Shown one piece after another: positions 16,780-24,605 of a DNA stretch of 36,057 bases. The notes beneath the pieces are model-generated. The model was given only the letters and a program-made list of their open reading frames with translations, was not told the DNA's origin and did no database searches. This DNA is from an uncultured Peptostreptococcaceae bacterium (GTDB taxonomy: Bacteria; Bacillota; Clostridia; Peptostreptococcales; Anaerovoracaceae). Positions within the stretch are counted from its first letter, which is position 1. The number at the start of each line of letters is the position of its first letter. Position numbers and translations under genes: made by a program. The DNA is taken from assembly GCA_910588185.1 (NCBI GenBank), contig CAJUQR010000012.1, positions 1 to 36,057 on the forward strand, in the 5' to 3' direction.

Positions 16780-17228
16780 TGGGAAAAGAATTGAAGGTAC
16801 AGTTGGAAGGTGTTTTAGAAAATCAGAGCTTGGCTAGGGCTATCGCTGCTGCATATGTGGCAGAAATGGATCCAACAGTAGACGAGCTTACAGAAATAAA
16901 GACAGCAGTGTCAGAGGCATTCAGTAATGCTGCGCTTCACGGATATCAAGGAGAGACAGATGAAAACGTTAAAAAGCCTGTATATATGGAATTTTCAACT
17001 ATTTCCGATGATACTGTGATGATAAAAGTAGAAGATAAAGGCAAAGGCATAGAAGATATAGCAAAGGCTATGGAGCCGTTGTTTACTACTGATACAGGCA
17101 ATAACAGATCGGGAATGGGATTTACAGTTATGGAAAGTTTTACAGATAAGCTAAAGGTAGATTCAAGACCTGGAGAAGGAACTACTATTACAATGATAAA
17201 GAAGTTGGATACATATTATGGATTCTAA
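16779..17228 (+). CDS. spoIIAB: Anti-sigma F factor SpoIIAB (serine kinase)
   Basis: 149 aa GHKL-fold kinase and anti-sigma factor. The N box EAFSN at 46-50 (then AALHGY), the G1 box DKGKG at 86-90 and the G2 box SGMGF at 111-115 form the ATP site. It holds sigma F inactive in the predivisional cell and phosphorylates SpoIIAA. Length agrees with Bacillus and clostridial homologues (~140-150 aa). Translation is coupled at both ends: one-base overlap with spoIIAA, and an 11-nt overlap with the next gene, whose ATG lies inside the last codons of spoIIAB. This keeps antagonist, inhibitor and sigma factor in ratio. Confidence 0.95.
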   Translation: MGKELKVQLEGVLENQSLARAIAAAYVAEMDPTVDELTEIKTAVSEAFSNAALHGYQGETDENVKKPVYMEFSTISDDTVMIKVEDKGKGIEDIAKAMEPLFTTDTGNNRSGMGFTVMESFTDKLKVDSRPGEGTTITMIKKLDTYYGF

Positions 17229-17874
17229 AGATAAGAGTCAGCTTGAGGAGATAGTCGCAGCAAATACGGGGCTTGTAAAGTCTGTAGCAATGCGGCTTTC
17301 TTTTGCGTATAAGGAAGAACTTGAGGATTTGATTCAAATAGGCTATATAGGACTTATTAAAGCAGCCGAAAGATTTGAACCGGAAAGAGGTCTTAAATTT
17401 TCTACGTATGCAGTTCCGCTTATTGCAGGTGAAATAAAATCACAGCTAAGAGATCAAGGAAAGATAAAGGTAAGCAGAAGTCTGAAAACTGACAGTAGCA
17501 TTGTTAGAAAAACAGAGAATGAATTTGTGTTAAAACATGGAAGATCGCCAAAGATTACCGAGCTTGCCGAAAAAACAGGTCTTTCAGCAGAAAGGGTAGT
17601 TGAAGCTCTGCAAGCACATGATGCCATGAAAAATTTTGAAGATTATGAAAAAACTGATTTATGGACAGATGACGAAGAAAAGAATATAACTAAGATAGAT
17701 CTTGCGACTGCTATCGAAACTTTGCAGCCAAAAGAAAAACAAGTGATAATGCTCAGATATTATAAGGATATGACTCAGCAGCAAGTGGCCAATATTATGG
17801 GTATATCACAGGTTCAGGTGTGCCGTATAGAAAAAAAGACACTTAAGACTATGGCATGTGGCATGGCGCCGTAG
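17218..17874 (+). CDS. sigF: Forespore sigma factor SigF (RNA polymerase sigma-F)
   Basis: 218 aa sigma-70 family member. Region 2 reads DLIQIGYIGLIKAAERFEPERGLKFSTYAVPLIAGEI (about 38-75), then DQGKIKVSRSLK (the KVSRSLK block is conserved in sigma F/G), region 3 with a HGRSPKITELAEKTGLS helix pair, and region 4 with KQVIMLRYYKDMTQQQVANI and the HTH MGISQVQVCRIEKK. It drives the first forespore programme. It is about 30-35 residues shorter than Bacillus SigF, mostly because the N-terminus begins almost at region 2.1. An earlier start would lie deep in spoIIAB, so the short form is probably real. No terminator is evident behind it. Confidence 0.93.
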   Translation: MDSKDKSQLEEIVAANTGLVKSVAMRLSFAYKEELEDLIQIGYIGLIKAAERFEPERGLKFSTYAVPLIAGEIKSQLRDQGKIKVSRSLKTDSSIVRKTENEFVLKHGRSPKITELAEKTGLSAERVVEALQAHDAMKNFEDYEKTDLWTDDEEKNITKIDLATAIETLQPKEKQVIMLRYYKDMTQQQVANIMGISQVQVCRIEKKTLKTMACGMAP

Positions 17875-17898
17875 TAAAAGAATTGTGAATAGAAAGAT

Positions 17899-17905
17899 TT
17901 CGACA
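17899..17905 (-). promoter_or_regulatory. Spo0A-box match between sigF and bcd
   Basis: The minus strand reads TGTCGAA, a perfect 7-bp 0A box, 30 bp upstream of the -35 of the bcd promoter candidate. A 7-bp match arises by chance at times, but the position just before a promoter makes it notable. Confidence 0.35.
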
Positions 17906-17934
17906 TTTTAAGACATAATAAACACAAATTCATA

Positions 17935-17963
17935 TTGCAATTTTAACGAAAAAATGTTTTAAT
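17935..17963 (+). promoter_or_regulatory. Promoter candidate of the bcd-etfBA operon
   Basis: TTGCAA (17935-17940), 17-nt spacer, TTTAAT (17958-17963). The leader would be about 87 nt and contains small inverted repeats (TGTTAT/ATAACA near 17976-17995; ACGG...GTCC with GGACCCGT near 18005-18030). Confidence 0.5.
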
Positions 17964-18056
17964 AGAACTGTATGCTGTTATGTACAAGATAACAAGTTAA
18001 AAATACGGATACTGTCCATACCGGACCCGTTATTAATAATTTAAGGAGGCATTTAC

Positions 18057-19199
18057 ATGAACTTTCAACTAACGAAGGAACAGGAATTCGTAAGAAAATT
18101 GGTAAGAGAATTTGCCACTAACGAAGTTGAACCGTTAGCTGCAGACATCGACAAGGAACACAGATTCCCTGTAGAAACTGTTGAAAAAATGGCTAAGTAC
18201 GGAATGTTAGGCGTACCGTTCCCTGCTGAATATGGCGGAGCTGGCGGAGATCACATTTCATACGCAATCACAGTAGAAGAATTATCAAGAGTTTGCGCTT
18301 CAACAGGCGTAATCTGCTCAGCACATACTTCCCTTTGCTGCTGGCCAATCTTCAACTGGGGTAATGAAGAACAAAAGAAAAAATACCTGCCTGACCTGTT
18401 AAGCGGTAAGAAATTAGGCGCTTTCGGTCTGACTGAGCCAAACGCAGGTACAGACGCAAGCGGACAGCAGACAAGAGCTGAATTAGTAGATGACAAGTGG
18501 ATCCTTAACGGAGCTAAAGTGTTCATCACTAACGGAGGCTATGCTGACGTTTTCGTAGTTATGGCTATGACTGACAAGAAAAAAGGAAACCACGGAATCT
18601 CTGCATTTATCGTAGAAAAAGGAGACAAAGGTTTCTCAATTGGTAAGACAGAAGATAAGATGGGTATTTGCGCATCTTCAACTACAGAACTTATTTTCCA
18701 GAACTGCGAAATCCCTGCTGACAGACTGCTTGGCAGCGTTGGTGATGGATTTAAAGTTGCAATGTCAACTCTGGACGGCGGACGTATTGGTATCGCTTCA
18801 CAGGCTCTGGGTATTGCACAGGGTGCATTTGATGTAACAGTTGAATACATGAACGCAAGAAAACAGTTCGGTAAGAAGCTGTCACAGATGCAGGCACTTC
18901 AGTTCGGAATGGCTGATCTTAAGACTAAGATCGAAGCTGCAAGACTGCTGGTTTACAGAGCTGCTGATATGAAGGACAAACACCTTCCTTATGGCGAAGC
19001 AGCTGCAATGGCTAAGTTATTCGCTGCAGAAACTGCTATGGAAGTTACAACTAAGTGTGTACAGTACCACGGCGGTTACGGATATACTAAGGATTATCCA
19101 GTAGAAAGAATGATGAGAGATGCTAAGATTACTGAGATCTATGAAGGAACTTCAGAAGTTCAGAGAATGGTAATCGCTGCTAATACTTTCAAGAAATAA
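18057..19199 (+). CDS. bcd: Short-chain acyl-CoA dehydrogenase, probably butyryl-CoA dehydrogenase
   Basis: 380 aa flavoprotein of normal length. It has the family blocks FGLTEPNAGTDASG (about 123-136), WILNGAKVFITNGG, RKQFGKKLSQMQALQFGMADL, and the C-terminal IYEGTSEVQRMVIA with catalytic base Glu363, the position used by short-chain dehydrogenases. With EtfB and EtfA directly downstream (20 nt and 18 nt gaps), it should reduce crotonyl-CoA to butyryl-CoA, coupled to bifurcating electron transfer from NADH. Codon usage is richer in C-ending codons than in neighbouring genes, which suggests high expression. A strong AAGGAGG site precedes the ATG. The exact acyl-CoA (crotonyl, caffeyl or other enoyl) cannot be read from sequence. 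Confidence 0.9.
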   Translation: MNFQLTKEQEFVRKLVREFATNEVEPLAADIDKEHRFPVETVEKMAKYGMLGVPFPAEYGGAGGDHISYAITVEELSRVCASTGVICSAHTSLCCWPIFNWGNEEQKKKYLPDLLSGKKLGAFGLTEPNAGTDASGQQTRAELVDDKWILNGAKVFITNGGYADVFVVMAMTDKKKGNHGISAFIVEKGDKGFSIGKTEDKMGICASSTTELIFQNCEIPADRLLGSVGDGFKVAMSTLDGGRIGIASQALGIAQGAFDVTVEYMNARKQFGKKLSQMQALQFGMADLKTKIEAARLLVYRAADMKDKHLPYGEAAAMAKLFAAETAMEVTTKCVQYHGGYGYTKDYPVERMMRDAKITEIYEGTSEVQRMVIAANTFKK

Positions 19200-19219
19200 G
19201 ATTGTAGGAGGAAATTGAA

Positions 19220-20026
19220 ATGGCATTTAAGATTATCGTATGCGCAAAACAGGTTCCTGATACAAATGTTATCAAGATTAACCCTAAAACAGGAACATTA
19301 ATCAGAGATGGCGTTCCATCAATTCTTAACCATGATGACGCTAACGCTCTGGAAGAAGCATTAAAGATTAAAGATAAACACCCAGATACACATATTACAG
19401 TAATTTCCATGGGACCTCCTCAGGCTAGCGATTTGTTATTTGAATGTATCGCTAAAGGCGCTGATGAAGGTATCCTGGTATCTGACAGAGCAGTAGGTGG
19501 TTCCGATACATGGGCAACTTCAAACACTCTGGAAGCTGCTGTTTTGAAATGGGTAAAGGAAAACGGACCTTACGACATGATTTTTGCAGGCAGACAGGCT
19601 ATCGACGGAGATACTGCTCAGGTTGGACCTCAGCTTGCTGAAAAATTAGGACTTCCACAGGTTACATATGTAGAAGAATTCCAGATTTCTGATGACCTTA
19701 AGGAAGTTACAGTTAAGAGACAGCTTGAAGACGGTTATGAACTGATTAGAGTACAGAACCCTTGCATGCTGACTACTATTAAAGAATTAAATGAACCTAG
19801 ATATATGAATATGAAGGGTATCTTCGGCGCTAAGGACATCAAAGTTTGGAACGCTAAAGACATAGAGGTTGACCTGACTAAGGTTGGTCTTGAAGCTTCC
19901 CCTACAAACGTATTCAGATCCTTCACTCCTGCTCCTAAGGGCAAGGGCGTTGTACTTGAAGGAGATACTGAAAAAGAAGTTGCAAAGAACCTTTTAATCA
20001 ATCTTAAAGGTAAACATGTAATCTAG
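19220..20026 (+). CDS. etfB: Electron transfer flavoprotein beta subunit EtfB
   Basis: 268 aa, the usual size. The N-terminus KIIVCAKQVPDTNVIKI is typical of bacterial EtfB, and GRQAIDGDTAQVGPQLAEKLGLPQVTYV (about 128-155) is the ETF beta signature; this loop binds the beta-FAD that bifurcates in anaerobic enzymes. It pairs with EtfA encoded 18 nt downstream and accepts electrons from NADH, sending one to ferredoxin and one via the alpha-FAD to the dehydrogenase. Codon usage matches bcd, consistent with a highly expressed unit. Strong GGAGG site upstream. Confidence 0.95.
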   Translation: MAFKIIVCAKQVPDTNVIKINPKTGTLIRDGVPSILNHDDANALEEALKIKDKHPDTHITVISMGPPQASDLLFECIAKGADEGILVSDRAVGGSDTWATSNTLEAAVLKWVKENGPYDMIFAGRQAIDGDTAQVGPQLAEKLGLPQVTYVEEFQISDDLKEVTVKRQLEDGYELIRVQNPCMLTTIKELNEPRYMNMKGIFGAKDIKVWNAKDIEVDLTKVGLEASPTNVFRSFTPAPKGKGVVLEGDTEKEVAKNLLINLKGKHVI

Positions 20027-20044
20027 GGAGGAGGAAGAAGAACA

Positions 20045-21328
20045 ATGGCAATTAAAATTTTAAATGATAAATGTAAAGGATGTTCCCTTTGCGTAAAGGC
20101 TTGCCCGTTCGACGCTTTAAAGCTTGAAAACAAACTTGCAGTAGTTGACGAAGGCAAATGTACAAACTGTAATGCTTGTATCTCAAAATGTAAATTTGAC
20201 GCTATCGAAGCTGCTCCTGAAGCTGAAAAGGTTGACCTTTCTGCTTATAAGCATATCTGGGTATTTGCAGAACAGAGAAACGGCAAATTAATGAACGTTG
20301 CTCTTGAACTTATCGGCGAAGGTTACAGATTAGCAAAAGAAATCAGTGATGATACTCAGGTTTGCGCAGTGTTAGTAGGTGATGGAATTGACCATTTAGC
20401 AGACGAATGCTTCGCATATGGTGCTGAAAAAGTTTACATGATTCAGGATCCATTACTTAAGAACTACACAACTGATGCATACACTAAAGTTCTGAAACAG
20501 GCTATCGATGAATATAAGCCTGAAATCGTTCTCTATGGTGCAACTCACATCGGTAGAGACCTTGCTCCAAGAATTGCAGCAAGATGTAACACAGGTCTGA
20601 CAGCTGACTGTACAAGACTTGACGTTAAGGTTTCAAGCTACATAGAATATGCTGAGAAGAATACTACTCTTGACACATCAAGCCTTGACCCTAACGATCC
20701 TTCAACAGGAATCAAGCAGACTCGTCCTGCATTTGGCGGTAACTTGATGGCTACTATCATTTGCCCAAGAACTAGACCTCAGATGTCAACAGTTCGTCCT
20801 GGCGTAATGCAGAAGAGAGAAAAAGTAGAAGGCGCTAAGGGTGAAGTTGTTAACGTTAAGCCTGAAATCAGCGCAGACGATATCCATATTCAGATTGTAG
20901 ATATCGTTAAGTCCGCTAAGGAAATGGTTTCTTTAACTGACGCTGATATCATCTGCTCCGGCGGAAGAGGTCTTGGCGATGCTTCCGGATTTGAACTTAT
21001 CAAACAGTTCGCTGACAAGGTTGGCGGAGTTGTAGGTTCATCCCGTGCGGCTGTAGATGCTGGCTGGATTGATCATTCACACCAGGTAGGTCAGACAGGT
21101 ACAACTGTAAAGCCTAAGATTTACTTTGCTTGTGGTATTTCCGGTGCTATTCAGCACTTGGCAGGTATGCAGACTTCTGACATTATTGTTGCTATCAACA
21201 AAGATGCAGACGCTCCTATCTTCGAAGTAGCTGACTACGGAATCGTAGGAGACCTTTACAAAGTAATCCCTGAAATCATTGCTGAATGGGATAACGCAGA
21301 AGCTCTTTACGATGCAGCAAACAAATAA
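20045..21328 (+). CDS. etfA: Electron transfer flavoprotein alpha subunit EtfA with N-terminal two-cluster ferredoxin domain
   Basis: 427 aa, about 90-100 longer than ordinary EtfA. The extension is a 2[4Fe-4S] ferredoxin: C10-x2-C13-x2-C16-x3-C20-P and C39-x2-C42-x2-C45-x3-C49. The ETF alpha domain begins near 68, and the C-terminal FAD domain carries SGGRGLGDASGF, GSSRAAVDAGWI, QVGQTG and ACGISGAIQHLAGM. Fused ferredoxin domains of this kind are known from CarE of the caffeyl-CoA reductase of Acetobacterium and from EtfA partners of bifurcating lactate dehydrogenase. The domain may relay electrons to soluble ferredoxin. Ends at a strong terminator. Confidence 0.94.
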   Translation: MAIKILNDKCKGCSLCVKACPFDALKLENKLAVVDEGKCTNCNACISKCKFDAIEAAPEAEKVDLSAYKHIWVFAEQRNGKLMNVALELIGEGYRLAKEISDDTQVCAVLVGDGIDHLADECFAYGAEKVYMIQDPLLKNYTTDAYTKVLKQAIDEYKPEIVLYGATHIGRDLAPRIAARCNTGLTADCTRLDVKVSSYIEYAEKNTTLDTSSLDPNDPSTGIKQTRPAFGGNLMATIICPRTRPQMSTVRPGVMQKREKVEGAKGEVVNVKPEISADDIHIQIVDIVKSAKEMVSLTDADIICSGGRGLGDASGFELIKQFADKVGGVVGSSRAAVDAGWIDHSHQVGQTGTTVKPKIYFACGISGAIQHLAGMQTSDIIVAINKDADAPIFEVADYGIVGDLYKVIPEIIAEWDNAEALYDAANK

Positions 21329-21342
21329 TCAATGATTATTTT

Positions 21343-21368
21343 AGAGGGTGTCACTTGGCGCCCTCTTT
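21343..21368 (+). terminator. Terminator after etfA
   Basis: AGAGGGTGTC pairs with GGCGCCCTCT (two G-U pairs) around a 4-nt loop, followed by TTTG and T-rich sequence; it closes the bcd-etfBA operon. Confidence 0.85.
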
Positions 21369-21392
21369 GTATTTTAGAAAAAGGAATTAACT

Positions 21393-22541
21393 ATGGATAA
21401 AAAAATCTTTTCGGTGGGAAATATACGCCCGCCATTTCATGCAAGCAGCTTGCTTTTACAATTTACAGAAAATTGTCCTTGGAATAGATGTAATTTTTGC
21501 ACCTTATACCGAGGCGGTAAATTTAAAATAAGAAGCGTAGAAGAAATAAAGGCAGATATAGATGCTGTAACATATTATAGAGATCTGATACTTGAAAGAT
21601 TAAGAGATAACGATAAATATACGGTAAAACGTATGGGAGATATATCTTCTTCGATTTCATGTGAAGAAAAGAGATGCTATTCCATGGTTTTGAACTGGAT
21701 TGTAAATGACCATATGAAAACAGTATTTTTACAGGATGCTAATACTATAGTAATGAAGAAAAATGATTTGTGCGAACTTTTGAAGTATTTGAGAGAGAAG
21801 CTACCATCACTTGAAACAGTTGCATGTTATGGAAGGGCAGACACACTTACAAGACTTAGCTTGGAGGATTTCAGGGATTTAAAAGATGCAGGTCTTACAA
21901 TGCTTCATTCAGGATTTGAGAGCGGCTGCGACGATGTGCTTAAATTGCTGAATAAGGGCTCTAATCGTAATCAGCAGATAGACTGCGGCAAGAAAATAAA
22001 AGAAGCAGGAATAGAGTACAATGTGTTTTATATGCCTGGTGCAGGAGGAAAAGCTTTAAGCGAAAGAAATGCAAAAGAGACTGCCGATGTGGTGAATCAA
22101 ATAAATCCTGAGTTTTTGAGAATAAGGACTTTTGTTGTAAAACCCGGAGCCCCGATGTGGGATATAGCAAGTAGTCCTGATTTTGAAGAGTGTACTGATA
22201 TAGAAAAAGTCAGAGAAATCAGAACGATGATAAGTTTACTTGAGGGAATTGACAGTTATATTATAAGTGACCACATAATCAATCTGCTGCCTCAGATTGA
22301 GGGATACGCAGATAAAGATAAAGGAAAAATACTTAATTATATAGATGAGTTTTTAGCTTTGCCTGAGAAAAAGCAAAGGGAATTCCAGCTTGCAAGACGT
22401 ATGTGCGCCAATGTGGATTATATGGAGATGTCATTGCTTCCCGATAGATATATGGATCAGATAAGAGGTATGATAAACCGTACAGATACAGATGAAAAGT
22501 GGGAGGAAACGCTTAGATATTATCTGCGAAAGTATATATAG
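21393..22541 (+). CDS. Radical SAM protein, larger paralogue
   Basis: 382 aa. Motif NCPWNRCNFCTLY (about 29-41) has the same C-x4-C-x2-C spacing as the protein at 8433-9290. Other shared blocks are ETVACYGRADTL, HSGFESGCDDVLK, FYMPGAGGKALSERN and a KPGAPMW segment. Against the smaller relative it carries an insertion of ~60 residues after the cluster motif (about 55-110) and a ~60-residue helical C-terminus ending in LRYYLRKYI. The N-terminus RPPFHASSLLLQFTENCPW is characteristic of a widespread but functionally uncharacterised anaerobe family. AAGGA site 8 nt before the ATG. It ends one base before the convergent GNAT gene ends. Confidence 0.87.
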   Translation: MDKKIFSVGNIRPPFHASSLLLQFTENCPWNRCNFCTLYRGGKFKIRSVEEIKADIDAVTYYRDLILERLRDNDKYTVKRMGDISSSISCEEKRCYSMVLNWIVNDHMKTVFLQDANTIVMKKNDLCELLKYLREKLPSLETVACYGRADTLTRLSLEDFRDLKDAGLTMLHSGFESGCDDVLKLLNKGSNRNQQIDCGKKIKEAGIEYNVFYMPGAGGKALSERNAKETADVVNQINPEFLRIRTFVVKPGAPMWDIASSPDFEECTDIEKVREIRTMISLLEGIDSYIISDHIINLLPQIEGYADKDKGKILNYIDEFLALPEKKQREFQLARRMCANVDYMEMSLLPDRYMDQIRGMINRTDTDEKWEETLRYYLRKYI

Positions 22542-22542
22542 A

Positions 22543-22986
22543 TTATATTTTTTTCTTTAGATATATCATATCTTTAAGTTGAATACCGTTTTCATATATG
22601 GGATGATCATAATTGTTTATAAAAAAGTCCTCTATTTTGTGTGAAATTTTGAATCCACATTTTTTATAAAAGGGTATAGTTAGAGGGCTGTTCCCTGTTC
22701 CTACTTGTAATGTGTGGAATTTGTTTTTATAGTTGTTTTTTATATATTCTATCATATAGCTACCATAGCCTTTTCTTTGACTGTGAGGCTTAGTTGCTAT
22801 ATTTTTTATTTCTAATATACCGTCGCCTTCATTGGTTACAACGCATATTGCTTTTAGACAATCATCAAATAAAGCATACATTCTTCCTCTGTCTAGGTAT
22901 TTATCAATTGCATTTTCTTGTTCGTCTCCTAATAAAAGTAAATCCATGTATTGCTTTTTATTTGTAGTAATTTCACGTATTTCCAA
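22543..22986 (-). CDS. GNAT family N-acetyltransferase
   Basis: 147 aa, typical single GNAT domain. ICVVTNEGDGILEIKNIATKP is the beta4 strand region, followed by HSQRKGYGSYMIEYI (about 83-97), which holds the acetyl-CoA pyrophosphate loop (Q/R-x-x-G-x-G/A), and NSPLTIPFYKKCGF, the usual motif B. The TTG start has AGGA at 8 nt. It is read convergently with the radical SAM gene; only one base separates the stop codons, with no terminator. Substrate unknown. Very AT-rich compared with neighbours, and no partner gene lies nearby. Confidence 0.85.
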   Translation of the reverse strand: MEIREITTNKKQYMDLLLLGDEQENAIDKYLDRGRMYALFDDCLKAICVVTNEGDGILEIKNIATKPHSQRKGYGSYMIEYIKNNYKNKFHTLQVGTGNSPLTIPFYKKCGFKISHKIEDFFINNYDHPIYENGIQLKDMIYLKKKI

Positions 22987-23251
22987 ATGATTATCCTAAC
23001 CTTTAAATAAATATAAAAAATTATATTACATAATTATTAAAAAATCTATTGATATGAAGAATATTTTAGTAACAAGAAAGTTTTCGATGCATATTATGAT
23101 TTCGTTAAGAACAAAATGATGATAGTTAAGAAAGAATTAATTTTTAATAAATTAGCTTGAATTAACTAAATAAAGGAAGTAATATAAATTATTGCTCAAA
23201 TGAGTACCCTTAAAAAGGGAAAAAAGTGTGTCAATAATGTGAGGTAATATT

Positions 23252-24406
23252 GTGGAAAACTATGGATATTTAGTCAGTGTTGCAATCATAATGTTGTCGA
23301 CAAAGGTTTTGGGAGATTTAACTAAAAAGGTAAGCATGCCTCAAGTTGTGGGTGCATTACTTGCAGGTGTTCTGGTAGGACCTACTTGTTTTGGACTTAT
23401 TACAGAAACTGAATTTATATCATATACGGCAGAGATAGGCGTTATACTCCTGATGTTTTCGGCAGGACTGGAGACTGATATAGACGAAATAAAGAAAAAC
23501 AGCGTGGCTTGTATGGTAATTGCAAGTATAGGCGTTATTGTACCGCTTATAGGCGGAACGGCTTGCTATTACTTTTTCTTTGAGGCGGGAGAAACGTCAT
23601 TTGAAGGAATATTAAAGGCTGTGTTCGTAGGCGTAGTACTGACTGCTACTTCTGTAAGTATAACTGTAGAAGCGCTTCGCGAAATGGGAAAACTGGAAGG
23701 CAAGGTAGGTAATGCCATCTTAGGAGCGGCAGTTATAGATGATATAATCGGAATTATAGTTTTAACTGTAGTATCGAGTATGAAAGACAGCGATGTATCT
23801 ATTGCTTGGGTACTGATTAAAATTGTCTTGTATATGATAGTAATGGCTTTGATTGCTCTAGTTCTTCATAGATATAAAAAATATATCGATGCAAGTTTCA
23901 GAAAACAGAGAATTACTACTTATGTAGTTGCGGCTTGTTTACTTATAGCTTTTGCCTCAGAGTACTTCTTTGGAGTTGCAGATATTACAGGCGCGTACCT
24001 TTTAGGTCTGTTTTTATCAAAGCATGCAATAAAAGGGGAAGTAGAAGATAAGATAAGAAGACCGTCTTATCTGTTCTTTTCACCTATATTCTTTGCCAGC
24101 GTAGGGTTAAAAGTAGAACTTGAAGGATTAACAGGTTCAATGCTTATATTTTCTCTGTTGCTTTTGATAGTAGCAATTTTGACAAAAATCGTCGGATGCG
24201 GACTTGGCGCTAAATTATGTGGATTTACGAGACGTGAGTCGGTACAGGTTGGAGTCGGCATGATATCAAGAGGTGAGGTAGCCTTAATTGTAGCACAAAA
24301 AGGTTACACCATGGGACTGATGAGCGCAGCGCTCTTCCCGCCGATAGTACTTGTTGTAATTGCAACTACTATAATTACGCCTATAGTATTGAAAAAGATA
24401 ATGTAG
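23252..24406 (+). CDS. Cation:proton antiporter, CPA2 (NapA/Kef-like) membrane domain
   Basis: 384 aa, hydrophobic throughout with about 11-13 membrane helices and no C-terminal TrkA-N domain. Landmarks: VGALLAGVLVGPTCFGL (about 31-47), ILLMFSAGLETDIDEI, the ion-binding AAVIDDIIGIIVLTVV (two adjacent Asp, about 155-170, as in electrogenic NapA-type antiporters), ADITGAYLLGLFLS and the helix MISRGEVALIVAQKG. It probably exchanges Na+ or K+ for protons across the membrane. GTG start with GAGGT 6 nt upstream. Single-gene unit closed by a strong terminator. Ion specificity is not readable, although the paired Asp favours Na+/H+ exchange. Confidence 0.9.
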   Translation: MENYGYLVSVAIIMLSTKVLGDLTKKVSMPQVVGALLAGVLVGPTCFGLITETEFISYTAEIGVILLMFSAGLETDIDEIKKNSVACMVIASIGVIVPLIGGTACYYFFFEAGETSFEGILKAVFVGVVLTATSVSITVEALREMGKLEGKVGNAILGAAVIDDIIGIIVLTVVSSMKDSDVSIAWVLIKIVLYMIVMALIALVLHRYKKYIDASFRKQRITTYVVAACLLIAFASEYFFGVADITGAYLLGLFLSKHAIKGEVEDKIRRPSYLFFSPIFFASVGLKVELEGLTGSMLIFSLLLLIVAILTKIVGCGLGAKLCGFTRRESVQVGVGMISRGEVALIVAQKGYTMGLMSAALFPPIVLVVIATTIITPIVLKKIM

Positions 24407-24412
24407 ATATGT

Positions 24413-24438
24413 AAGCCTCCCGGAAGGGAGGCTTTTTT
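24413..24438 (+). terminator. Terminator after the antiporter gene
   Basis: AAGCCTCCC and GGGAGGCTT form a perfect 9-bp stem on a GGAA tetraloop, followed by TTTT. Confidence 0.95.
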
Positions 24439-24570
24439 ATTGGTAAAGAGCAGGGAGGCAACCAAAATTGGCAAAAAGCGTATCCAAAATCACAAAAATT
24501 CAGGTTTCTGGATACGGAATATAATTTAAAGATTACTTGAATATAAAATGAGCATTACTTTTGAAGAGTA

Positions 24571-24599
24571 TTGATATTATCAAAATTCTAATTTATAAT
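24571..24599 (+). promoter_or_regulatory. Sigma-A promoter giving a leaderless transcript
   Basis: TTGATA (24571-24576), exactly 17 nt, TATAAT (24594-24599). The expected start site, 6-8 nt downstream, coincides with the A of the HAD gene ATG at 24606. No ribosome-binding site precedes that ATG. Confidence 0.6.
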
Positions 24600-24605
24600 T
24601 AATAT

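Noticed and set aside
17935..18050. Rex operator upstream of bcd
   Set aside because: The clostridial pattern TTGTTAA-N6-TTAACAA is not present; only loose AT-rich half matches were seen.
23161..23251. Ion-sensing riboswitch before the antiporter
   Set aside because: The leader is short and AT-rich, with only a small CCCTT/AAGGG hairpin; no known riboswitch core was recognised.
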